A stretch of 64,000 nucleotides of DNA from Flavobacterium psychroterrae (GTDB taxonomy: Bacteria; Bacteroidota; Bacteroidia; Flavobacteriales; Flavobacteriaceae). Shown here piece after piece: positions 17,771-25,944 of the stretch (positions are counted from its first letter, which is position 1; each line of letters opens with the position of its first letter). The DNA is taken from NCBI RefSeq assembly GCF_018380615.1, contig NZ_JAGYVZ010000010.1, positions 124,001 to 188,000 of the forward strand. Reading direction: 5' to 3'. The notes below the pieces were generated by a model. It was not told where the DNA came from. It did not search any database and saw nothing but the letters and a program-made list of their open reading frames with translations. The translations under genes and the position numbers were made by a program.

Positions 17771-18611
17771 ATGAGAATATTTAAATCTGAAAGATTAGAT
17801 GATAGAGAGAAAGGATTGGAGATTATTGCCAAACTTAAAAAAGAAAACGATAAAACTTTGATTATTCACTACAGCTGTGAATCTTTTTTTAATCTTGAGG
17901 GGAGAACTCCGAGAGTTACTTCAATTTGTATAAAAAATAGAGGAAACAATTCAACTAAAACATTTTCGATTCACTTACAGGCTCAATTTCATAAAAAAGA
18001 ATTGTGTTGTATATCTGATGATGAAAATAACTATTTAGAAAAACAGATGCTAAAAGAATTTTTTGATTTTCTAAAAAAACACCAAACATATAATTGGGTT
18101 CATTGGAATATGAGAAACTCAAGTTATGGTTTTGAAGCGATAGCAAATAGGTTTAGAATACTTGGAGGCACAGTTAAAGAAATTGAAGATCAATTTAAGT
18201 TTGATTTACCTAGAAATTTTAAGTTTGATTTATACACATGATTTTGAAAATCATGGACCGGTTCCAAAAAAGGGGCAACTTTTAAATTTAGCGTTGCGAA
18301 ATAAAGTTTCGCTAAGAGACGCATTAGAAGGTAAAGAAGAGGCAGAGTCATTTGACAATAGAAACTATTTAAAATTGCATATGTCAACTTGCAGAAAGGT
18401 TGATGTAATTAGTGAGATTTTGACACTTGAAGAAAAAAGTAAGCTCAAAGTTAAAATTAATGCGCTTAAAATCTATGGGTTAACGCCAGCGGGTTTTTTT
18501 GAGATTATAAAAAATAATTGGTTTCTAGTTGCTATATATAGTTTTATTCTTTTTGTTGCAGGTATAGTAATAGAAGCAAAAATTCAAATTTTATTAGGAA
18601 TTAAAAATTAA
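17771..18611 (+). pseudogene. Frameshifted gene: nuclease-like N-terminus plus C-terminal membrane anchor
   Basis: Two overlapping frames make one protein family pattern. The first (from ATG 17771, stop 18241) carries IIHYSCESFF, TPRVTSICIKNR, YNWVHWNMRNSSYGFEAI and FRILGGTV, then FDLPR. The second frame continues with LSLIYTHDFENHGP, DALEGKEEAESFDNRNY and LKLHMSTCRKVDVISEI, then a hydrophobic helix (WFLVAIYSFILFVAGIVI) to the stop at 18611. Related single-frame proteins carry these blocks in this order. Removing one base in the run AGAAATTTT (about 18212-18220) restores one frame. The N-terminal half looks RNase H-fold/exonuclease-like, but this is weak. A TTG at 17744 is not the likely start. 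Confidence 0.7.
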
Positions 18612-18739
18612 AAATGATATTAAGAGAGTTTATTATTTTTAAGCTAATAAAAAGGAATTAGCAGATTTCTGCGTAATTATATTATTCGGGGATCAAAAAA
18701 ATAAAGTGTTGTTAAGCTAATTCATTATAATGTAATTCC

Positions 18740-18793
18740 ATTGACAATGACCATTTTGTTAATACCAACAAAATGGTCATTGTCAATTTTTTA
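18740..18793 (+). terminator. Strong hairpin terminator, perfect 21-bp stem
   Basis: Arms 18740-18760 (ATTGACAATGACCATTTTGT...) and 18767-18787 are perfect complements around loop AATACC, followed by six T. It is 130 nt past the end of the frameshifted gene. The rest of the 18612-19104 gap contains no gene that I can see, only a repeated AACTCAGCACCTT motif near 19010-19050. Confidence 0.75.
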
Positions 18794-19104
18794 ATGAAAT
18801 AATGATGGATGATTAAGATATAATATCATTTGATTATTATGTCTTTGAATTTTTGTTTTTTATGTTATTTTTTCCTTGTTTTAAGTTTTAACTTATATTG
18901 GTGATAAAATAATGAAAATTGCTTTGCTAATTTATTGTCTCGGATTCTTATTGCCAGGGATTCGCAATATCCCCAAAAAAAAACCGTTTAAATTAGTACC
19001 AAAGATTTTTAAAACTCAGCACCTTAGTAACTAAGAAACTCAGCACCTTCTCTTTAAACCTTTAAGAGAAAGTCGAGTCTTATTTCTAAACAAATTCCTG
19101 CGTT

Positions 19105-20502
19105 ATGAAAAAAAGTAATCTTTGGTCGTTACGGTTGGGTTTTTCCGGAAAAGAATCCGATAAAATTGAGAAACTAGGATTAGAAAAATTTCTAAAGCAT
19201 TCCTATGATTCAAAATTCGACACACAACTTCCTGCTTTTTTAAATGACAATCCCAAAACATTAATCGAACTCAAAGAGCTGCGTGAATCTATAAAAGCGG
19301 CAGATTCAGAAGAGAAGAAAAAAATCCAAAAAAAAGAAATCTACTCCGCAATTGAACTTAAAAAATGGTGGATTTCAAAAATGCGAAACGATGAATTTCC
19401 GTTACGCGAAAACATGGTGTGTTTTTGGCACAATCATTTCGTTTCTACTACTCAAAAAGTAAAAGTCAATTATTGGATTTATCAGCACAATATGATTCTG
19501 CGAGAACATGCTTTTGGAAACTTCAAAGAACTCACGAAGCAAATTGTGAAATCGAACGCAATGGTCAAATACCTGGATAATGTCGACAATAAAAAAGGCA
19601 AATACAACGAAAATCTAAGTCGGGAATTACTAGAATTATTCACGATTGGAATTGGAAATTATACAGAAAGCGACATCAAAAACGGCGCAAGAGCTTTGTC
19701 AGGATTAAATTACGGAGATGACGGCGCAGTTTATAGAAAATTTGCAGAAGATAATAGCGATAAAACTTATTTCGGCAAAACCGGAAATTTAAAAGCTGAT
19801 GACCTTGTAGATATTATTTTCGAACAAAAAGAAATTCCATATTTAATTACCCGAAAAATCCTCAAATGGTTTATTTATGATAATCCGTCCGAAGAGTTAG
19901 TGAAATATTATGGAGATTATTTCAGAAAAGTAAAGTTTGAAATAGAGCCATTATTAACTAAAATTTTTACCGAAGAGTATAAGAAAGAGACTTCGGGAAC
20001 TAAAATAAAAGATCCGTTAGTTTATATTCTACAGCTCTTAGAAGAATTGCATATCGATGATCTTGATGATGGTATGGTTATGTTTTTCCTGAAGCAACAA
20101 GGAATGGATTTGTACAATCAGGTCAATGTAAAGGGCTGGGATGGCGGAAATTCGTGGCTGACTTCACAAATCTATTTGCAACGTAACAATACCTCAGATT
20201 TGCTTTGCAGCGGAAGAAGTATAACAAGAAAAGTATTGAATACAATGACCTCCGAAACTGAAAAACCAAAATCGGAATTGGAGAAAATTGACGTAAAAAT
20301 AGATTTTGATTCCAACGGAAATAATAAAACCGTTATTGCTGAATTGTCGAACAGGTTATTATTCAAAGTAAATGATTCGATACAAAAAGACATGGAGAAT
20401 TTGCTGAAATACGATTTTGATCCGAAAGAGGAACACGCCAATTTTGCCGTAATACGACTCTTTGATTACATCACAAAACTACCCGAATATCAATTAATTT
20501 AG
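19105..20502 (+). CDS. DUF1800 family protein, 465 aa
   Basis: Motifs match DUF1800: LWSLRLGFSG at the start, LRENMVCFWHNHFVSTTQKV, AFGNFKELTKQIVKSNAM, KYNENLSRELLELFTIGIG, and ALSGLNYGDDGAVY. Acts outside the cytoplasm in other bacteria by inference. It is directly followed by the DUF1501 gene (12 nt gap), its usual partner. No clear signal peptide is seen here, so export may depend on the partner. Function unknown, sometimes linked to surface or polysaccharide roles. Confidence 0.9.
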   Translation: MKKSNLWSLRLGFSGKESDKIEKLGLEKFLKHSYDSKFDTQLPAFLNDNPKTLIELKELRESIKAADSEEKKKIQKKEIYSAIELKKWWISKMRNDEFPLRENMVCFWHNHFVSTTQKVKVNYWIYQHNMILREHAFGNFKELTKQIVKSNAMVKYLDNVDNKKGKYNENLSRELLELFTIGIGNYTESDIKNGARALSGLNYGDDGAVYRKFAEDNSDKTYFGKTGNLKADDLVDIIFEQKEIPYLITRKILKWFIYDNPSEELVKYYGDYFRKVKFEIEPLLTKIFTEEYKKETSGTKIKDPLVYILQLLEELHIDDLDDGMVMFFLKQQGMDLYNQVNVKGWDGGNSWLTSQIYLQRNNTSDLLCSGRSITRKVLNTMTSETEKPKSELEKIDVKIDFDSNGNNKTVIAELSNRLLFKVNDSIQKDMENLLKYDFDPKEEHANFAVIRLFDYITKLPEYQLI

Positions 20503-20514
20503 AAAGCTACAGCT

Positions 20515-21681
20515 ATGAACAGAAGGAATTTTCTAACGCTTACAGGAACTTTTACAGGCGGAATGCTTGTACTTCCTGATTTTTTACACGCTTTTGGTAC
20601 ACAAAACAATTTGGTAATCGGGGAGCAGTGTATTGTATTTGTTCAACTGAATGGAGGAAACGACGGATTGAATACTTTTATTCCGTATGATAATCCGTTA
20701 TATTATGATTTAAGAACCAAAATCGCATTGAATAAAGATTCAGTTGTGGGAAAAAATAAAGGAATGGCATTTCATCCTTCATTAAAAGATTTTGCCCAAA
20801 TGCAGCAAAACGGAGATTTAACCGTAATTCAGAATGTGGGATATCCGGAACCTATTCGTTCTCATTTTCGCAGTCAGGAAATTTGGCAGACCGCAACAGA
20901 TTCTAATAAATATATAAACGAAGGCTGGCTAGGAAGATATTTAGATTTACAATGCAACGGACATCAGGCAACGGCGGGAATAAATCTGGATTCGATCGAT
21001 AATTTAGCTTTAAAAGGAATGGAACCCAATTCGATTACCGTAAAAGATCCAAACAGATTTAAGGTAAAATTAGATAAAGAAGAAAATGTAACGTTATCCG
21101 ATAATCCTCAATTGGATTTTGTTCGAAAAATTGCTAATTCCGTTACCGAGGGTTCGGATGAAATTCAGAAAGCTTTAGCTAAATCCAAATCAGAAATCAG
21201 TTATCCTAAAACCGATTTGTCTAAAAACCTTGAATGGATTGGCCGATTGATCAAAGGAAATCTGAATTCAAAAGTATATTATACGTCGCTTGGCGGATTT
21301 GACACACATGACAATCAACTCGCGATTCATGAGAAAAAATTAACGGATTTGAATGATGCGTTATTTAGTTTTTATCAGGATTTAAAACAAGCACAATTAC
21401 TTCAGAACGTTACAATTGTTGTATTCTCAGAATTTGGTCGACGAGTAAAAGACAACGGAAACGGAACCGATCACGGAACTGCTGCGCCAATGTTTATTAT
21501 TGGAGGAAATAATAAAGGAACAATTTTAGGAAATAATCCGGATTTGGCGAATTTAGACAACGGTGATTTAAAATATGAAATTGATTTTAGAAGCGTATAT
21601 GCTTCATTGTTACAGAAAAAGATGAATTTTGATTATACAAAAATTGGGATTAAGAATCAGCCGGTTTCGGGATTATTTTGA
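20515..21681 (+). CDS. DUF1501 family protein with Tat-type signal, 388 aa
   Basis: Starts MNRRNFLTLTGTFTGGMLVL, a Tat-like signal (RR-N-F-L followed by a hydrophobic stretch). Then VFVQLNGGNDGLNTFIPYDN, SHFRSQEIWQTAT, YYTSLGGFDTHDNQL, VFSEFGRRVKDNGNGTDHGT, all DUF1501 hallmarks; His/Asp positions resemble the alkaline phosphatase/sulfatase superfamily core (DUF1501 is placed there). Partner of the DUF1800 gene in the same operon. Substrate unknown. Confidence 0.92.
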   Translation: MNRRNFLTLTGTFTGGMLVLPDFLHAFGTQNNLVIGEQCIVFVQLNGGNDGLNTFIPYDNPLYYDLRTKIALNKDSVVGKNKGMAFHPSLKDFAQMQQNGDLTVIQNVGYPEPIRSHFRSQEIWQTATDSNKYINEGWLGRYLDLQCNGHQATAGINLDSIDNLALKGMEPNSITVKDPNRFKVKLDKEENVTLSDNPQLDFVRKIANSVTEGSDEIQKALAKSKSEISYPKTDLSKNLEWIGRLIKGNLNSKVYYTSLGGFDTHDNQLAIHEKKLTDLNDALFSFYQDLKQAQLLQNVTIVVFSEFGRRVKDNGNGTDHGTAAPMFIIGGNNKGTILGNNPDLANLDNGDLKYEIDFRSVYASLLQKKMNFDYTKIGIKNQPVSGLF

Positions 21682-21791
21682 ATAAAGAAAAATAAAACAC
21701 TATAACATGTGGCTTTTTTCGTATAATTGTTGTTTGAGAGTTGAATCACAGATAAATATGTTTCACTTTAGAACAACTTTTATATATTTGC

Positions 21792-22139
21792 ATGAATGAT
21801 AATTTAAAGTTTAGATCTGTTTTTCTTTTTAAAGATTATTTTCGAAAATTCTACGAGAAACAACAAGATAAAGTTAAGCAGAAAATACTTTGGACAATAA
21901 GATTAGTTGAATATGTCGATAGAGTTCCAGTAACATATTTGAAATATATCGAAAATACAGATGGACTTTTTGAAATGAGAATTCAAGTGGGAACTGATAT
22001 TTTTAGGATTTTTTGTTTTTTTGATAAAGAGAAATTAGTTGTTCTTACTAATGGCTTTCAAAAGAAAACTCAAAAAACACCAAAAAAAGAAATTGAAAAA
22101 GCATTAAAAATAAAAAAGGAATATGAAAGCGAAAAATAA
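21792..22139 (+). CDS. higB: HigB/RelE-type (Gp49-like) toxin, 115 aa
   Basis: Matches the HigB/Gp49-like pattern: KYIENTDGLFEMRIQVGTD, IFRIFCFFDKEKLVVLTNGF and KKTQKTPKKEIEKALKIKKEY. Such toxins are ribosome-dependent mRNA endonucleases. Overlaps the antitoxin gene by 17 nt, the HigB-first order. A TATATTTG box lies at 21783-21790, just before ATG 21792, which would put the usual start site after the ATG; another promoter or a leaderless start may be used. Confidence 0.85.
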   Translation: MNDNLKFRSVFLFKDYFRKFYEKQQDKVKQKILWTIRLVEYVDRVPVTYLKYIENTDGLFEMRIQVGTDIFRIFCFFDKEKLVVLTNGFQKKTQKTPKKEIEKALKIKKEYESEK

Positions 22140-22428
22140 AAACTTATCAAGCCTCGATGAATTTATTGAAATTGAATACGGTAAAATTGGGACATTAAAA
22201 CGTGACGAATTTGAAGCAGGTTTTGAAAGTTTTAAGATTGGAGCGATGATACATGAAGCAAGGCTTCAAAAAGGAATGACTCAGGAAGAACTTGCGGTAA
22301 AAGCAGGTACAACAAAATCATATATTTCTAAGATTGAAAATAATGTAAAAGAAGCTCGATTTTCTACATTACAAAAAATAGTAGAACTTGGTTTAGGAGG
22401 ACATTTAGAGATGTCAATTAAATTTTAA
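22123..22428 (+). CDS. higA: HigA-type XRE antitoxin, 101 aa
   Basis: A helix-turn-helix covers residues 43-80 (IHEARLQKGMTQEELAVKAG, then TTKSYISKIENNVKEARFST). The N-terminal region (LDEFIEIEYGKIGTLKRDEFEAGFE) is the toxin-binding part typical of HigA. Start overlaps the toxin stop (22123 within the 22139 end), so the two are translationally linked. It likely represses its own promoter. Confidence 0.88.
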   Translation: MKAKNKNLSSLDEFIEIEYGKIGTLKRDEFEAGFESFKIGAMIHEARLQKGMTQEELAVKAGTTKSYISKIENNVKEARFSTLQKIVELGLGGHLEMSIKF

Positions 22429-22574
22429 GATACAAAATTTTTATATCCTAATAAATGGAAAGCTCAAAATCAATTACCTAAATCACATTTTAAGACTGAT
22501 TTATTATAATATCCTACAAAACCAATAGATTTTGTTAAGAAATCCTTTTTTGTTTCATAAAATGCAATATTTTT

Positions 22575-22605
22575 TTTGGTGCGGTGAAAATAATTTATAC
22601 ATTCG
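22575..22605 (+). promoter_or_regulatory. Promoter of the phe/tyr leader and operon
   Basis: TTTG (22575-22578) is followed 19 nt later by TACATTCG (22598-22605), one mismatch from TAnnTTTG. The expected start site is about 22610, giving a short leader in front of the leader peptide ATG at 22635. Confidence 0.55.
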
Positions 22606-22634
22606 CAGAGAATTTATTGAAAAACACAAACAAA

Positions 22635-22715
22635 ATGTCTAATAACCGTTTTTATTTTAGCAACTCTTTTTATTTCTTCTTTAGTAGAAGTGAGGATTGT
22701 GCTATGGTTATTTGA
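22635..22715 (+). CDS. Phe/Tyr-rich leader peptide of the aromatic operon, 26 aa
   Basis: ATG 22635, stop TGA 22713-22715. Residues 6-16 are FYFSNSFYFFF: six Phe and two Tyr out of 11. The operon behind it makes exactly these two amino acids. It is the sensor of an attenuator: a ribosome waiting for charged Phe-tRNA or Tyr-tRNA would stop here. The paired antiterminator and terminator are described in the attenuator entry. No homologue search was made; the composition, location and RNA structure are the evidence. Confidence 0.8.
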   Translation: MSNNRFYFSNSFYFFFSRSEDCAMVI

Positions 22716-22776
22716 GAAAATTAAAACGACAAATAAAACTAATATACAATCCTGATGAAAATCAGGATTTTTTTTT
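22693..22776 (+). promoter_or_regulatory. Transcription attenuator: antiterminator and terminator of pheA operon
   Basis: Terminator: AATCCTGAT (22748-22756) pairs with ATCAGGATT (22761-22769) around GAAA, followed by seven T. Antiterminator: AGGATTGT (22693-22700, inside the leader peptide codons) is the exact complement of ACAATCCT (22746-22753), which is the left arm of the terminator and its flank. The two pairings exclude each other. A small stem (CTTCT/AGAAG, 22676-22690) lies at the end of the Phe/Tyr codons. Stalling at the Phe/Tyr run leaves AGGATTGT free; a ribosome at the stop 22713 would cover it. Confidence 0.8.
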
Positions 22777-22782
22777 GAATAT

Positions 22783-23610
22783 ATGACAACTAAAATTGCA
22801 ATACAAGGTATAAAAGGTTCTTTTCATCATCAGGTAGTGAAGGAGTATTACTCTGAAAATGTGGAAATTGATGAGTGTTTGTCTTTCGAAGAATTGGTTG
22901 ATAGTCTTCTTTCAGGAAAATCTGATCAGGCGGTTATGGCGATAGAAAATTCGATTGCAGGGCCAATTATTCCGAATTACGCTTTGATTGACAAGAATAA
23001 TTTGCACATTATTGGCGAGCATTATTTGAGTATTCACCAAAATTTAATGGCGCTTAAAGGTCAGGAAATTGAGGATATAAAAGAAGTTCATTCGCACCCA
23101 ATGGCAATTTTGCAATGTATGGATTTCTTAAAACAATATCCTAACATTAAGTTGGTGGAAGATAAAGATACTGCCGAAACTGCAAGAAGAATTCAGGAAA
23201 AACAATTAACCGGAATTGCAGCAATTGCAAGTAAAACGGCTTCGGAAATGTATGATTTGGAAATTCTGGCGCCGGAAATTCAGACAATCAAAAACAACAT
23301 GACCCGTTTTGTGATTATTAAAAAACAGAATTCATTTCTGCCTGAAAACGAAATCAACAGAGCGTCTATCAAATTTGAGTTAGATCACAAAAGAGGAAGT
23401 TTAGCAGCGGTTTTGAATGTAATGAGTGATTGCAAGTTGAATTTAACAAAGATTCAATCGCTTCCAAAAATTGAAACACCCTGGAAATATTCGTTTTTCG
23501 TAGATGTGACATTTGAGAAATACGAAGATTTTGCAAAAGCCAAATCTTTACTAAATATAATGGCAGAATATTTAAAGGTATTGGGAGAATATAAAAACAC
23601 AAAACCATAA
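22783..23610 (+). CDS. pheA: Prephenate dehydratase, 275 aa
   Basis: Makes phenylpyruvate, the Phe precursor. Motifs: QGIKGSFHHQVVKEYY at the start (GSF-x-H), MAIENSIAGPI, VHSHPMAILQCMDF, KDTAETARRI, and an ACT domain in the last 80 residues (KFELDHKRGSLAAVLNVMSD, then SLPKIETPWKYSFFVD; the LTKIQS-type contact region is present). It has no chorismate mutase domain. Start follows the attenuator terminator by about 6 nt. ACT domain implies feedback by Phe. Confidence 0.95.
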   Translation: MTTKIAIQGIKGSFHHQVVKEYYSENVEIDECLSFEELVDSLLSGKSDQAVMAIENSIAGPIIPNYALIDKNNLHIIGEHYLSIHQNLMALKGQEIEDIKEVHSHPMAILQCMDFLKQYPNIKLVEDKDTAETARRIQEKQLTGIAAIASKTASEMYDLEILAPEIQTIKNNMTRFVIIKKQNSFLPENEINRASIKFELDHKRGSLAAVLNVMSDCKLNLTKIQSLPKIETPWKYSFFVDVTFEKYEDFAKAKSLLNIMAEYLKVLGEYKNTKP

Positions 23611-23761
23611 AAAAGGAAATTCCAATTTTTTGAAATTCCAAATTCCAATCCCGAGGCTTCGGGAGAAGCCAGTAAGTCGGTGAGACGAAAGTCATAAAGT
23701 CAAAAAAAGAGCATACAGCTTATGGCCTAAAGCCTAAAGCATTTTTAATAAAAAAATAAAA

Positions 23762-24907
23762 ATGATTACAACAGCAAAAAGATTAGATACAGTTGAAGAA
23801 TACTACTTTTCATCAAAATTGAGAGAAGTTCGTCAACTGCAGTCTGAGGGAAAATCTATCATTAATATGGGAATTGGAAGCCCTGATTTGAGTCCGTCGA
23901 AAGCAGTAATTGAGGCAGTCGCTGCAGCAATTCAAGATGAAAACGGGCATGGTTATCAGAGCTATCAAGGATTACCGGAATTGAGAAAAGGTATGGCAGA
24001 TTTTTATCAGAATCAGTTTGGTGTTGCGTTGAATCCTAATAATGAGATTTTGCCTTTGATGGGTTCGAAAGAAGGAATTATGCACATTTCGTTAGCATTT
24101 TTGAATGAAGGCGATCACGTTTTAATTCCAAATCCAGGTTATCCAACGTATACTTCGGTAACCAATTTGGTTGGAGCAGTTCCGGTTTATTATGATCTGA
24201 AAGAAGCAAATGCCTGGGAACCGGATTTTGAATCTCTGGAAAAATTAGATCTGAAGAAAGTAAAAATTATGTGGCTGGGATATCCGCATATGCCAACAGG
24301 AGCTAGAGGAAGTTTAGCGTTATTTGAAAAATTGGTTGCTTTTGCTAAAAAACATAGCATATTATTGGTTAACGATAATCCGTATAGTTTTGTTTTGAAT
24401 GATAACCCAATGAGTTTATTGCAGGTTGAAGGAGCAAAAGATGTGGCTCTGGAATTGAATTCATTGAGTAAAACGTTCAACATGGCAGGCTGGAGAGTTG
24501 GAATGGTTTTAGGAAATCCTGAAATTATCGATGCGGTCCTAAAAGTAAAAAGCAACATGGACAGCGGAATGTTCTACGGAATTCAAAAAGGTGCAATCGC
24601 AGCATTGAATTGTGATAAATCATGGTTCGAAGATCAGAACAAAATTTACAGACGCCGAAGAGAATTAACAGAAAAATTAGCAGAAAAATTAGGCTGTAAA
24701 GTTTATAAAGAAGGAGTTGGACTTTTTGTTTGGGCAAAATTACCGGAAGGAATCGAATCATCAGAAAAGTTCATTGACGAAATATTATACGAGAAACATA
24801 TTTTTATCACCCCGGGAACAATCTTCGGAAGTAATGGTGAAGGATATATCAGATTCTCGTTGTGTGTAAAAGAAGAAAAAGTACAAGAAGCGATAGATAG
24901 ATTTTAG
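23762..24907 (+). CDS. Aminotransferase class I/II (fold type I PLP), 381 aa
   Basis: PLP-dependent transaminase. INMGIGSPDLSPSK, GYQSYQGLPELRKGMADFY, IPNPGYPTYT, LVNDNPYSFVLND, and the Lys motif LSKTFNMAGWRVGM (SKTFNMAGWR). In the operon between pheA and tyrA it is likely to transaminate phenylpyruvate and 4-hydroxyphenylpyruvate to Phe and Tyr; that is inference from position. The 150-nt gap before it contains the AAATTCCAA repeat. Confidence 0.92.
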   Translation: MITTAKRLDTVEEYYFSSKLREVRQLQSEGKSIINMGIGSPDLSPSKAVIEAVAAAIQDENGHGYQSYQGLPELRKGMADFYQNQFGVALNPNNEILPLMGSKEGIMHISLAFLNEGDHVLIPNPGYPTYTSVTNLVGAVPVYYDLKEANAWEPDFESLEKLDLKKVKIMWLGYPHMPTGARGSLALFEKLVAFAKKHSILLVNDNPYSFVLNDNPMSLLQVEGAKDVALELNSLSKTFNMAGWRVGMVLGNPEIIDAVLKVKSNMDSGMFYGIQKGAIAALNCDKSWFEDQNKIYRRRRELTEKLAEKLGCKVYKEGVGLFVWAKLPEGIESSEKFIDEILYEKHIFITPGTIFGSNGEGYIRFSLCVKEEKVQEAIDRF

Positions 24908-25067
24908 AGGCAAGAAGCAAGAGTAAAGAATAAAGAGCAAAGAATCAGGATTTTAGTTTTTTTTGCATAGTTTGTCAGGCTGAGCGAAGTCGAAGCCCAT
25001 TCCAATTGGAATTTGGATTTTAAAATTTGGAATTTATAAAGAAGCTTAGCTTCTAATAAAAATAAAT

Positions 25068-25925
25068 ATGAAAGTATACGTAATAGGAATAGGGTTAATA
25101 GGCGGTTCGATGGTGCTGGACATCAAAGACGAACATCCTGATGCCACTATTTTTGGAATAGATAATAACGAAAAACACTTGCAGGAAGCAATTGATTTAG
25201 GCGTTATTGATCAGGCAGGAAGCTTTGAAGAATTGGCTGATGCTGATTTTGTAATTGTTTCGGTTCCTGTGGATGTGGCGCTGGTGGTTTTGCCTAAAGT
25301 GTTGGATTTAGTTGGAGATAAAACGATTGTTTTTGAAGTAGGTTCGACTAAAAAACCAATTTGTGATGCTGTAGCCAGTCACCCAAAAAGAAGAAACTTT
25401 ATCGCCACGCATCCGATAGCAGGAACTGAGTTTTCAGGACCTTCGGCAGCGATAAGAGGTTTGTTTAAAGGAAAGACAAACATCATTTGTGAGGTGGAAA
25501 AAACCACTTTTAAATTGCAGGAAAAGGCTTTAAAGCTTTTTAGCGAAATTGGAATGAGGATTCGATATATGGACCCAACTTCGCACGACAAACACATCGC
25601 TTACGTTTCGCATTTGTCGCACATTAGTTCGTTTATGCTTGGGAAAACGGTAATGAACAAGGAAAAAGACGAACAGGATATTTTTGATATGGCGGGAAGT
25701 GGATTTGAAAGTACGGTACGTTTAGCAAAAAGTTCTCCAGCAATGTGGACACCGATTTTTAAGCAAAACAAAGAACATGTCATTGAAACATTAGAAGAAT
25801 ACATTTCAAACCTGAGTCGGTTTAGGGATTTGTTGAAAGAAGAGAATTACGACGCCATTTTTGAAGAAATGGAAAGCACAAATAAGATCAAGGAAATATT
25901 AAACGGATTAACAATTAAAAAATAA
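25068..25925 (+). CDS. tyrA: Prephenate dehydrogenase, 285 aa
   Basis: NAD-dependent conversion of prephenate to 4-hydroxyphenylpyruvate. VYVIGIGLIGGSMVLDI is the nucleotide-binding GxGxxG; catalytic His lies in HPIAGTEFSGPSAA; later DPTSHDKHIAYVSHLSHISSF is the conserved helical part. Member of the phe/tyr operon. Confidence 0.95.
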   Translation: MKVYVIGIGLIGGSMVLDIKDEHPDATIFGIDNNEKHLQEAIDLGVIDQAGSFEELADADFVIVSVPVDVALVVLPKVLDLVGDKTIVFEVGSTKKPICDAVASHPKRRNFIATHPIAGTEFSGPSAAIRGLFKGKTNIICEVEKTTFKLQEKALKLFSEIGMRIRYMDPTSHDKHIAYVSHLSHISSFMLGKTVMNKEKDEQDIFDMAGSGFESTVRLAKSSPAMWTPIFKQNKEHVIETLEEYISNLSRFRDLLKEENYDAIFEEMESTNKIKEILNGLTIKK

Positions 25926-25944
25926 AAATAAACTAAAAATTAAG

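Noticed and set aside
24190-24558. 122-codon minus-strand frame inside the aminotransferase gene
   Set aside because: Antisense to a gene with a clear PLP enzyme pattern; no independent support.
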